A stretch of 64,000 nucleotides of DNA, from contig NZ_JAOXHM010000002.1 in NCBI RefSeq assembly GCF_025780075.1, positions 1 through 64,000 of the forward strand. Direction: 5' to 3'. This DNA comes from Ureaplasma sp. ES3154-GEN (lineage in GTDB: Bacteria > Bacillota_I > Bacilli_A > Mycoplasmatales > Mycoplasmoidaceae). The translations under genes and the position numbers were made by a program. Each line of letters opens with the position of its first letter. Positions within the stretch are counted from its first letter, which is position 1. Below are positions 55,016-64,000 of this stretch, piece by piece. The notes under the pieces are model-generated. The model worked only from the letters and a program-made list of their open reading frames with translations. It was not told the origin of the DNA and ran no database searches.

Positions 55016-56086
55016 TTAAAATAAATGAGTTTGTTGCGCTTCTTCATCTGCATACAAAACATCAGCAAATGCAACACCAACAAGTGTTAAAATTTGTTCA
55101 TTATATAATTTGGAAAATAACTTTAATAAATAATGTAACAAAACAGTCCTATCATTTGTATAATATGGCATTTTCGCTTGCTGACTGTGTTGTTCATAAT
55201 TTTTATTTTTAATGTAAAAACTCACAACACGAACAACATAGTTATGCGAAATTAATTGTTGGTATAAATCATTAAATAAATTTAACATTATTTGTTTAAT
55301 GTGTTTTTCGTCATCTGTTGGATTAACACTAATACTGCGACTAATTGTGTGTTCTCGGGTTGTAAAGTTAATTAAATCCACATCATAACTACCTGTTAAA
55401 TTGCTTATTAAATTATAATAATTACTTCCTAAAATTGCATATACCTTTTGCTGGTTATTTTGGTCTAATAAATCTTTAACTGTAAAAATTTTCTCTTTAT
55501 TTAGTAAAATGCTGCTTTTATTTCCAATATAAGGGACATCACTAACCAATAAAGGTTCAATTTGCTTACGGATAGAATTTTTATCCAATAAAACGGTATG
55601 CCCATTTGGTTTATTTAAATCAGTGGCAATTTTTGCTAATAAAAAATTAACTGAAACACCAATGGAAACCTCAAGATTGATTGATTGCTTAATGCGTTTT
55701 TTGATATCTAGTATTAAAAAATTAATGTTGTTATGATATCTAGGAATTAAATTAGTTACATCAATAAAAAGTTCATCTACCGAGTAAATGTAAACTTTAG
55801 AACTATATTGATATGCAATTTGTTGAAAATGTTTGGACAAGCGATCATAAAGATCATAATCTGGTTTTAGAACTAAAAGATCTGGAAATAATTTGCGTGC
55901 TGTTCCTAAATGCATTGCTGAGTGAATTTTATATTTTCTTGCTGCATAATTTGATGTTGCAATAATTTGGTGGCGTGAACGCATATTACTAACAACGGTT
56001 GGAAAATTTCGATCTTTATGTTGATTAATAATAGATGCTTGTGCAAAAAAAGCATCAATATCAATATGCATAATGATTTTAGACAT
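55016..56086 (-). CDS. dinB: Y-family DNA polymerase IV
   Basis: 356 aa. Translesion polymerase. Catalytic acid motifs 'MHIDIDAFFAQASI' and 'VYIYSVDELFIDVT' (usual S-x-D-E). 'ATSNYAARKYKIHSAMHLGT' is the finger region, and 'ISIGVS-N-x-L-L-A-K-I-A' type motif appears as 'GVSVNFLLAKIATDLNKPNG'. 'EHTISRSISV' is the little-finger start. No clamp-binding motif was clearly seen at the C-terminus. Overlaps tlyA by 8 bases. Confidence 0.92.
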   Translation of the reverse strand: MSKIIMHIDIDAFFAQASIINQHKDRNFPTVVSNMRSRHQIIATSNYAARKYKIHSAMHLGTARKLFPDLLVLKPDYDLYDRLSKHFQQIAYQYSSKVYIYSVDELFIDVTNLIPRYHNNINFLILDIKKRIKQSINLEVSIGVSVNFLLAKIATDLNKPNGHTVLLDKNSIRKQIEPLLVSDVPYIGNKSSILLNKEKIFTVKDLLDQNNQQKVYAILGSNYYNLISNLTGSYDVDLINFTTREHTISRSISVNPTDDEKHIKQIMLNLFNDLYQQLISHNYVVRVVSFYIKNKNYEQHSQQAKMPYYTNDRTVLLHYLLKLFSKLYNEQILTLVGVAFADVLYADEEAQQTHLF

Positions 56087-56807
56087 ATTTGAAATAGATC
56101 ATATATTCTTGGTTTTGTTTTTTTGGATCGAAAATATCTACAGCAATGTGAGTTTGATAAACAAAACCATATGATTCTGCGAGCGTTTTAATTTTTTCGA
56201 TTGCTTGATTTTGAAGTTTAATATTTTTTAAAACTCCCTTGCAAGCGCGCATTGTTTGTTGATTGGTTTCAAATTGAGGTTTAACTAATCATAAAAGATC
56301 TAAACCAGTATGTCGTAGGTGTTTAATCGCTTCAAAAGCAAAAGATAAAGAAATAAAAGATAAATCAGCAACAATTGTTGTTACTTCATGACCGATTGGT
56401 TTAGTATGCAAATCTTTGATATTAGTTTCATCGAAAACAACTACTCGCGGATCGTTTTTAATTTTGGGATCTAACAGATTAACGCCAACATCCACACAAT
56501 AAATTTTCTGAGCATTTTGTTGCAAACAAACATCTGAAAACCCACCAGTTGATGCCCCCAGATCTAAAACAATTTTATTACTAAAATTGTAGTGGACAGC
56601 TTGTTGAAGTTTTAAAAGTTTATATGCTCCTTTAGAAACATATAGCTGATTAGCGTGACAAATAACTTTGTCATTATCAGAAACTTCAAAAGATGGTTTA
56701 TTAATGACTTTATTGTTAACGGTGATAAAACCTCGTTTAATAACATCAACGGCCTGAGAACGAGTTTTGATAATTTGTGATGAAACAAGATATAAATCTA
56801 AACGCAT
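56079..56807 (-). CDS. tlyA: TlyA-family rRNA 2'-O-methyltransferase
   Basis: 242 aa. N-terminal S4 RNA-binding domain ('MRLDLYLVSSQIIKTRSQAV', 'GFITVNNKVINKPSFEVSDN') and a FtsJ-like SAM domain ('KIVLDLGASTGGFSDVCLQQ', with motif I). Formerly called hemolysin A. It continues past a TGA-Trp at 56286-56288. Position between an ABC-linked membrane protein and dinB; no functional tie is visible. Confidence 0.9.
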
Positions 56808-56808
56808 A

Positions 56809-57360
56809 TTAATTTTTAATATTCTTTTCTAATTGTGTAGCAAATTTTACTAATTCATTATAACTGTTTTTATAAGTTTGGTACGATGGTTTGTTTTCTG
56901 TGCTTGACACAATATTATCAACTTGATTTTGTCAGTTTAGTTTTTCTTTATCTGGTAGTTGTTTAATTAAATTATTAACTTTTTGTTTTTGATCTAAATA
57001 TTCATTGCGGGCTTGTTGTGTATTAAGCTTTTGCATCATTGGCACGCCAATACCTACACAAACTGTAATCCCTAAAAGAAATGAAAAACCATAGAGTAAC
57101 CATTTATGGGGTTTATAAGTGAAATATTTTTTTAATAAAATATCAAAATGAAACTGATCAAAAAAATCAGTTCCACTTTTAGATAATAAGTAGGGCTTTA
57201 AATGATTTATGATTTCTTTTTCAATTTTTTGTTTACGCTCAAAAAAGCGAATAGGAAATAAACAAATACCAAGATATTTGCGTTGCAGTTTTTTGAACCA
57301 GTTAGCTTTGTAATTTTCCTTAAAAAAGGATGAAATATATTGAGAATTATTGGTCATCAT
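56809..57360 (-). CDS. Single-span membrane protein, uncharacterised
   Basis: 183 aa. Basic N-terminal domain of about 90 residues, one membrane segment ('WLLYGFSFLLGITVCVGIGV'), and a coiled-coil outer part ('QQARNEYLDQKQKVNNLIKQ'). One TGA-Trp. It overlaps the ABC ATPase gene by 14 bases and ends one base before tlyA starts. Role unknown; it may work with the ABC ATPase. Confidence 0.72.
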
Positions 57361-58438
57361 GAGCAGTTTTTAAATGGTGGTCTTTATCATAATCAGATGG
57401 TAGTGCAAAATTTGTAACCTGAACTTTTTGGTAATCTTGGTTTTTGTTTTGGACAATAATTGTGTCCACACCAAAAACATCATGTAGCATTTTTTTATCA
57501 ATATTTTCAATAATTGAACCATAACGTACAAGTTCTCCGTTTTGAATGACCATAACATTGTTGGCGTATTTAATTCCGGTGTTGATATCATGAATTACTA
57601 AAATTATTGTTTTATTAAATTTGGTATGTAGTTTATGTAGTAATTCGATAATTTCTAATTGGCTACGAATATCTAAATGGTTTGTTGGTTCATCCAAAAC
57701 AATTGTGTTAGTGTCTTGAGCAAGTGATAAAGCAATTAGGGCTTTTTGTCGTTGTCCCCCGGATAAATCCTCAAGTTCTTTATGTTGAAACTCATATATT
57801 CCAACATTTTTTAAAGCTGATTCAATAATTTGCTTTTCTAATTTCGGATTAGCATTCACTCCAATTGCATTTGACCAAGGATAACGACCCATTTTAACAA
57901 AATCATAAACAGTTGTGTTTTCCGGAAAAACGCTTAATTGGGGAACATATGCCAATTCTAAAGCTAATTTCTTTGAATTGTATGCAGCATGAGCGTGATT
58001 TTTAATCGATCAGATTAAGGATTCAATAACTTCTTTTCGATCTTTTTTAAATGCATGAATCATTCGCTCGTATTGCAATTTAAACCACTGAAAGACAACA
58101 AATTCTTTACGGATTAATTTATTGTTAAAAAAGATTTGACCTGTACGTGGTTCAATAATTCGACACAACCCTTTAATTAGAGTGGATTTACCAGAACCAT
58201 TAGGACCAATAATAACCAAAAAATCATTCTTTTTAATTTGAGCATTTAGATTTTTAATGATCATTTTAGAACCATAACCTAAGGAAACATTTTTTAAATC
58301 AAACAAAATTTCTTTGTTTGTTTCATATTTTTTAGACTTTACTGACTGAAACAGTTTTACTTCATTTAGATCAATAGTATTAGTTTCAGGATTATATGTT
58401 CTTTTATCTTCGGTATTTTGTTGTTTTTTGCGATGCAT
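57347..58438 (-). CDS. FecE/FhuC-like ABC transporter ATP-binding protein
   Basis: 363 aa. Walker A 'IIGPNGSGKSTLIKGLCRII', signature 'LEDLSGGQRQKALIALSLAQ', Walker B 'TIVLDEPTNHLDI', switch 'VIHDINT'. The form 'YVPQLSVFPENTTVYDFVKM' and 'GRYPW' are those of iron-siderophore/B12 importers. Unlike these (about 260 residues) it has an N-terminal lead of 45 and an insertion of about 45 residues between Walker A and the Q-loop. No permease or binding protein is adjacent. TGA-Trp inside the insertion. Confidence 0.85.
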
Positions 58439-58686
58439 AACAAACCTTTCATGGAAAATGTATAATTTTACATTCTATTATTTTAAAGGATACAATTTGG
58501 TTTTTCTTTAATATAGCACTATTTTAGAAAAAAAATCATTTTTTATTGTATATAGCACAAAATAAATATTTTTGCACATGGTTAGCAATATTTTTTTAAA
58601 AAAACGGTCAAAAAAAGATTTAAAACCCCTTTAAAGGTGTAAAATAAAATTGCAAATTATTTTGTCTATTCAAAATGAGGTAAAAA

Positions 58687-58992
58687 ATGAACTTATCACT
58701 AAGAGAAGTCCAAAAGTTAATGATTACGGTTGCAGCTGATGTTGCTCGTCGTCGTCTAGCTCGTGGCGTTAAATTAAATTATTCTGAAGCTGTTGCTTTA
58801 ATTACTGACCATGTTATGGAAGGTGCACGTGACGGAGCTTTAGTATCTGATTTAATGCAATCTGCTCGTGAAGTATTACGTATCGATCAAGTTATGGAAG
58901 GTGTAGACGCAATGGTATCAATTATCCAAGTCGAAGTCACTTTCCCAGATGGAACAAAATTAGTATCTGTACACGACCCAATCTACAGATAA
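58687..58992 (+). CDS. ureA: Urease subunit gamma
   Basis: 101 aa. Smallest structural subunit. '[20 protein letters not shown]', '[20 protein letters not shown]', '[16 protein letters not shown]' and '[18 protein letters not shown]' are standard. SD 'gagg' before ATG 58687. First gene of the urease operon; the upstream gap has a palindrome (cctttaaagg) near 58630. Confidence 0.97.
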   Translation: MNLSLREVQKLMITVAADVARRRLARGVKLNYSEAVALITDHVMEGARDGALVSDLMQSAREVLRIDQVMEGVDAMVSIIQVEVTFPDGTKLVSVHDPIYR

Positions 58993-59028
58993 TTACATGA
59001 ATATATTAACTAAAGGAGAAAACAATAT

Positions 59029-59403
59029 ATGTCTGGTGGATCAAACCAATATACACCTGGGAAATTAGTACCTGGTGCTGTTAAATTTGCTGAAGGTGAC
59101 ATCGAAGTAAACAAAGATCGTCCTTCTTACAAAATTACTATTAAAAATACGGGAGACCGTCCAATTCAAGTTGGATCACACTTCCATTTATATGAATCTA
59201 ACACTGCGTTAGTATTCTATGATGAACAAGGAAACGAGGATAAAGAACGTAAAATGGCTTGAGGGCGTCGTTTCGATATTTCTTCTGGAACTGCGATTCG
59301 TTTTGAACCAGGGGATAAAAAAGAAGTTACAATCATTGACTTCCAAGGAACACGTGAAGTGTTTGGGGTTAACGGTTTAGTTAACGGAAAATTAGATAAA
59401 TAA
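59029..59403 (+). CDS. ureB: Urease subunit beta
   Basis: 124 aa. '[19 protein letters not shown]', '[19 protein letters not shown]', '[20 protein letters not shown]', '[10 protein letters not shown]' define UreB. Read through TGA-Trp in 'KMAWGRRFD'. SD 'aaaggag' upstream. Confidence 0.97.
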
Positions 59404-59423
59404 AAGATTAGGAGAGTCTATTT

Positions 59424-61244
59424 ATGTTTAAAATTTCAAGAAAAAACTATTCTGATCTATTCGGAATTACAACAGGGGATAGCGTACGTTTAGGTGATAC
59501 TAACTTATTCATCCGTGTTGAAAAAGACTACACTACATACGGAGAAGAGTCTGTATTTGGTGGTGGTAAAACATTACGTGAAGGTATGGGGATGAATGCT
59601 TCATTCACTCGTGACCATTCATATGTAAACGAAAAAACTGGTAAAAAAGTTGAAGTTATGGACTTAGTTATTACTAATGCTTTAATTCTTGACTATACTG
59701 GTATTTACAAAGCTGATATTGGTATTCGTGATGGTTTAATCGCTGCTATTGGTAAATCTGGTAACCCACACTTAACTTCAGATGTTGATATGGTTGTAGG
59801 GATTGCTACTGAAGCTTGTTCAGGAGAAGGTAAAATCTTTACTGCTGGGGGATTAGATACTCACGTTCACTTCTTAGAACCTGAAATTGCCGAAGTTGCA
59901 TTAGATGGTGGTATCACGACTTTAATCGCTGGTGGTACTGGTATGAACGATGGTTCAAAAGCAACAACTGTGACACCTGGTAAATGATGAATTAAAACTC
60001 AATTACAAGGTGCTGATGGAATGCCTGTAAATATTGGTTTCCTAGGTAAAGGACAAGGTTTAAATGAACCTATTTTAGAACAAATCGCAGCTGGTGCTTG
60101 TGGTCTTAAAATTCACGAGGACTGAGGTGCAACTGGACATGCAATTGACTCTTCATTAACAGTTGCTGACAAAACTGACGTTGCTGTATCAATCCATACA
60201 GATACATTGAACGAAGCAGGATTTGTAGAACATACAATTGCTGCAATGAAGGGACGTGTAATCCACGCGTACCATACTGAAGGTGCTGGTGGGGGACATG
60301 CTCCAGATATTTTAGAAACTGTTAAATACTCATTCTGTTTACCAGCTTCAACTAACCCAACTCTTCCATATACAGTAAATACAATTGCTGAACACTTAGA
60401 TATGTTAATGGTATGTCACCACTTAAATCCTAAAGTTCCAGAAGACGTTGCGTTTGCTGATTCACGTATTCGTGCACAAACTATTGCTGCAGAAGACTTA
60501 CTGCATGATATGGGTGCAATTTCAATTACTTCATCAGATACATTAGCAATGGGACGTATTGGAGAAGTTGTAACTCGTACTTTCCAAATTGCTGATAAAA
60601 TGAAAATGCAATTTGGTTCATTAAAAGGAGATAGTGAATTCTCTGATAATAACCGTGTTAAACGTTATGTGTCTAAATTTACAATTAACCCTGCAATTGC
60701 TCATGGTATTTCTGACTATGTTGGTTCAATTGAAGTTGGTAAATTAGCTGATTTAGTTGCATGAGAACCTAAATTCTTTGGTGCGAAACCATTCTTTGTA
60801 ACTAAGATGGGTAACATTGTGCGTTGTGTTGTTGGGGATCCAAATGCTTCAATTCCAACATGTGAACCAGTTATTATGCGTAACCAATTCGCTGCAATTG
60901 GCACTGCACTAAACAGATGTTCAGTTTCATTCGTTTCTCAATTATCATTGGATAAAAAACCATCTGTAAAAGAAGAATATGGATTAACTAAAGATTGTTT
61001 ACCAGTTCGTAATTGTCGTAATATTTCAAAAGCTTCAATGAAATGAAATGACACAACTCCTAACCTAGAAGTAGATGCTCAAACTTTCGAAGCTACTGTT
61101 GATTTAGCTGACCTTGAAGGATGATTAGAAACTCCAGCTGCTGAATTAGCAAAAACTCTAAGACAAACAGCTGATGGTAAATACGTATTGGATGCTGAAC
61201 CATTATCTACAGTTTCACTTGCTCAACGTTACTTCTTATACTAA
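59424..61244 (+). CDS. ureC: Urease subunit alpha
   Basis: 606 aa, slightly longer than the common 565-600. Catalytic subunit with the bi-nickel site: His147 and His149 in '[13 protein letters not shown]', the carbamylated Lys229 in 'GLKIHEDWG', His near 257 in 'SIHTDTLNE', His284 in '[11 protein letters not shown]', flap Cys331-His332 in 'MVCHHLNPK', Asp372 in '[11 protein letters not shown]'. Hydrolyses urea to ammonia and carbamate, whose ammonia gradient drives ATP synthesis in Ureaplasma. TGA-Trp at several places. Confidence 0.98.
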
Positions 61245-61278
61245 TATTAAAAATTCATTCAATATACATGCATAATTT

Positions 61279-61317
61279 AAAAATAGTTATATAATAAAGT
61301 TATGTAACTATTTTTTT
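61279..61317 (+). terminator. Hairpin between ureC and ureE
   Basis: Perfect 11-bp arms aaaaatagtta / taactattttt with a 15-base loop, then TT. The loop contains TATAAT (61290-61295). It may attenuate transcription into the accessory genes. Confidence 0.8.
61290..61295 (+). promoter_or_regulatory. Possible -10 box for ureEFGD
   Basis: TATAAT 41 bases before the ureE start, inside the terminator loop. No clear -35 box. Confidence 0.4.
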
Positions 61318-61335
61318 AAAAAGCGAGGTATTTCA

Positions 61336-61791
61336 ATGACAACTTTTAAGAAAGTCATTAACAATGTGCATACATTAATTAACACAATCGGATATACAAT
61401 TGAAAATATCCATCTTACAAATGATGATGCACTGAAACGTGTCATTATTGTCAAATCAGATTTGAATAATGAATACGGTATTAAATTAGAAGAAGGTAAA
61501 AAACTAGTTGATGGAGATATTTTATTCCTAGACGAAGAAAATAAAAAAATGGTGGTTGTTCGTTTAGAATTAGCCGATGTTTTAGAAATCTCTCCTGCAA
61601 CAGTTGGACAGATGGCTTATTTAGCTCATAACATTGGTAACCGTCATACTCCAGCTCAATTTACAGAAACTTCAATGATTATTCCATACGATTACTTAAT
61701 TGAAGAATTCTTGCAAACTAGTGAAGCAAAATATGAACGAAAAAAAATTAAACTCAAAGAAGCGTTCCGACACTCAGACGCTGCACGTTAA
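61336..61791 (+). CDS. ureE: Urease accessory protein UreE
   Basis: 151 aa nickel metallochaperone. '[20 protein letters not shown]', '[20 protein letters not shown]', '[10 protein letters not shown]' (the usual GNRHxP with the dimer-interface His). No His-rich nickel-storing tail: the C-terminus is '[13 protein letters not shown]'. SD 'gcgagg' before ATG 61336. Overlaps the probable ureF start. Confidence 0.95.
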   Translation: MTTFKKVINNVHTLINTIGYTIENIHLTNDDALKRVIIVKSDLNNEYGIKLEEGKKLVDGDILFLDEENKKMVVVRLELADVLEISPATVGQMAYLAHNIGNRHTPAQFTETSMIIPYDYLIEEFLQTSEAKYERKKIKLKEAFRHSDAAR

Positions 61792-62485
61792 TGAACCTTT
61801 ATTGCTTTTAGATTTAATGCAAATTACAAATGCGAACTTTCCGATTGGAACTTTTTCTCACTCTTTTGGAATTGAAACTTATATACGGAAAGAAATCGTA
61901 GACAATTCAGAAACATTAGAAAAAGCATTACTATTGTACATGAATGAACAATTATTATATGGTGATTTATTAGCAATTCGTCGAGTATATGAATTACTTG
62001 AATCAGACGAAATTAATGAAATTTGAGAAGTTGATAATATGATCAGCTTTCAAGGTTTAGCTCGCGAAACTCGTGATGGACAACGTCGGATTGGTGTTCA
62101 AATGATTAAGATTTATAACGAATTATACAAAGGTCCGTTATTAATTGAATATTACAGAAAAATTAAAGCAAAAGAATGCTATGGAAATCCAGCAATTTCC
62201 TTTGCTTTGCTTGCTAATTATTTAAATATTGACTTACACACAGCTCTTTATACACATCTGTATTCTACAACTGCAGCATTAACGCAAAACTGCGTGCGTG
62301 CAATTCCGTTAGGACAAGTACCAGGACAAATTTTGGTTAATAAACTAAAACACACTTACTTTGATGATATTATCACCAAAGCATTGAATTTAGATTTTGA
62401 GTCAGATTTTTGCAAAAACATACCTGGTTTAGAAATTGCTCAAATGGAGCACGAGGATGTTCCGGTTCGTTTATTCATGTCATAA
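61733..62485 (+). CDS. ureF: Urease accessory protein UreF
   Basis: 250 aa. Scaffold in the UreDFG complex. '[20 protein letters not shown]' with 'SFGIETYI' is the conserved UreF start (usual FPxGxFxxSxGLE). '[20 protein letters not shown]' and C-terminal '[17 protein letters not shown]' follow. Start ATG 61733 lies 59 bases inside ureE; an ATG just after the ureE stop is out of frame. One TGA-Trp. Confidence 0.93.
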
Positions 62486-62523
62486 TGCTACATACTACAA
62501 ATAAAAGGAAGTAAAAAAAACTT

Positions 62524-63150
62524 ATGAAAAAACCATTAGTTATTGGTGTAGGTGGTCCAGTTGGTGCTGGAAAAACTATGCTTATCGAAAGATTAACACG
62601 TAAATTAACAGATAATGGATATTCAATGGCTGCCATTACCAATGATATCTATACAAAGGAAGATGCACGAATTTTATTGAATACTTCAGTCTTAGATGCT
62701 GATCGTATTATGGGTGTGGAAACCGGTGGTTGCCCACATACAGCAATTCGAGAAGATGCTTCAATGAATTTTGCTGCTATTGAAGAAATGATGGAACGTC
62801 ACCCTGATTTACAATTGATTTTTCTTGAATCTGGGGGAGATAATTTATCTGCAACATTTTCACCGGATTTAGTGGATTTCTCAATCTACATTATCGATGT
62901 GGCTCAAGGAGAAAAAATTCCACGAAAAGGTGGACAAGGGATGATAAAATCAGATTTATTCATTATTAACAAAGTCGATTTAGCACCATATGTTGGAGCT
63001 AACTTGGATGTAATGCGTTCTGATACATTAAAATCTCGTGGTCAAAAAGACTTCTTTATGACAAATTTAAAAACTGATGAAGGTTTAAACGAAGTAGCAA
63101 AATGAATCGAAAACCGTTTACAACTATTTTTAGAAGAACAAGCTGACTAA
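62524..63150 (+). CDS. ureG: Urease accessory GTPase UreG
   Basis: 208 aa. GTPase that powers nickel insertion. P-loop '[17 protein letters not shown]', '[11 protein letters not shown]', '[19 protein letters not shown]' (nickel-binding CPH), '[19 protein letters not shown]', '[11 protein letters not shown]'. SD 'aaaaggaa' before ATG 62524. TGA-Trp in 'AKWIENRL'. Three bases before ureD. Confidence 0.97.
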
Positions 63151-63153
63151 TAA

Positions 63154-64000
63154 ATGATTCTTACTAAGGATAAAATCAAGGAATACGCTGCGTATATGTA
63201 CATCAAAATTAGTACAGATGAACGGAGACCAGATAACTATGCACACACCGTTTATTTTACTAATTTCTTCCGAACTTCTAAACCACTATATGTAGATCTT
63301 GATGATCCTACTAACCCATGTTTTCAATTAATTGCTATGGGTGGTGGTTATATTGCTGGTGAAGTTTATCGAAGTGATTTTGAGGTTGAAAAAAATGCAA
63401 AATGTATTATTACAACCCAATCATCAACTAAAGCTTATAAAACTGTTAATGGTAAATCATCTAAACAACATACTAATATTACATTATCTGAAAATGCCAT
63501 TCTTGAATATCTTTCAGACAACGTAATTGTTTATGAGGATGGAATGTTTGAACAGTACAATGTTTTTCGTATGCACAGTAGTGCAACACTAATTTATACT
63601 GAATGTTTTGGTCCAGGATGATCTCGGTATGATATCCCTTACCAATACGAAAAAATGTATTTAAATTCTAAAATTTATTATGACGACAAGTTAATTTTGT
63701 ATGATAATTTAAAGTTTCAACCACGTAAGAATGACGAATCATCATTTGGGATTATGAGTGGTTATTCGTATTGTGGAACAATGATTGTCATTGACCAAAA
63801 AGTTACAGAAGATGATGTGATTCATGTTCGTCATTTGATTAAAGAAGCATATCCTGATTTAGATTTCGAATATGGTGTTTCAGGGTTTGATGTTCCAGGA
63901 CTAGGAATCAGAACCCTTGCACATACTTATTTTGATGTTGAAAAAATCAACGCTGTGGCTCATACATATTTCAGAAAAAAACTATGAAATAAACGTGAAC
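63154..64000 (+). CDS. ureD: Urease accessory protein UreD, 3' end outside window
   Basis: At least 282 residues, cut by the window end. 'YVDLDDPTNPCFQLIAMGGG' with 'YIAGEVYRSDFEVEKNAKCI', 'TQSSTKAYKTVNG', and 'LSENAILEYLSDNVIVYEDG' match UreD/UreH (usual GGGxxxGDxxxxxxxxxxxxxxTTQxxTKVY). 'ECFGPGWSRYD' has a TGA-Trp. It completes the UreDFG activation set. Confidence 0.94.

Noticed and set aside
61791-61808. ATG right after ureE as ureF start
   Set aside because: It is in another frame and closes after five codons; the UreF frame starts inside ureE.

Overview
The window comes from a mollicute, almost certainly a Ureaplasma species. It is very A+T rich. Most genes can only be read through if in-frame TGA codons are taken as tryptophan (genetic code 4). 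A urease cluster (ureA-B-C-E-F-G-D) closes the window. The wall-less lifestyle fits a lipoprotein PstS, an ATP synthase b subunit with a lipobox, and an NrdF of the metal-free class. All CDS coordinates below were rebuilt by joining reading-frame segments across TGA codons. Starts were chosen from Shine-Dalgarno (SD) spacing.

Layout, left to right. 1-129: end of a 5S rRNA gene and its terminator. 201-1017: folA facing a small HTH-like gene. 1181-6171: phosphate uptake operon (pstS, fused pstC-pstA, pstB, phoU). 6172-7605: a decayed region with remnants of a minus-strand gene and inverted repeats. 7606-16512: ATP synthase operon (atpI-B-E-F-H-[delta-like]-A-[membrane protein]-G-D-C) with three non-standard features. 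16635-20777: a giant SF1 helicase with a Vsr-like tail. 20923-24784: hprK-lgt-trxB-whiA. 25102-26900 (minus): pseudouridine catabolism (psuK-psuG). 27079-30741: nrdF-nrdI-nrdE, with NrdF carrying the V/P/K substitutions of class Ie. 30842-36552: two uncharacterised membrane proteins, a K+ channel and ligA. 36628-40161: deoC, a MATE transporter and a DEAD-box helicase. 40293-43012: a three-gene cassette that looks like a split TrlF (PHP protein + ABC/SMC-like ATPase + small protein), a possible defence module. 43013-43895: hairpin-rich non-coding DNA. 43896-44792: an IS256-like transposase relic without catalytic residues. 44853-50686 (minus): ytpR-prs-rnmV-rsmI-rarA-metG, tightly overlapping. 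51366-54959: degV, a flavoprotein reductase, rplM-rpsI and an azoreductase-like gene. 55016-58438 (minus): ABC ATPase, a membrane protein, tlyA and dinB. 58687-end: urease operon.

How the parts fit. In Ureaplasma, urea hydrolysis by urease produces an ammonia/proton gradient that the F1Fo ATP synthase turns into ATP, so both halves of that energy system are in this window. Pseudouridine cleavage, DeoC and the ribonucleotide reductase join nucleoside salvage to DNA precursor supply, with Prs making PRPP. The least conventional pieces are the AtpA C-terminal ASCH-like extension, the extra delta-like protein and membrane protein inside the atp operon, the V/P/K NrdF, and the split TrlF-like cassette.
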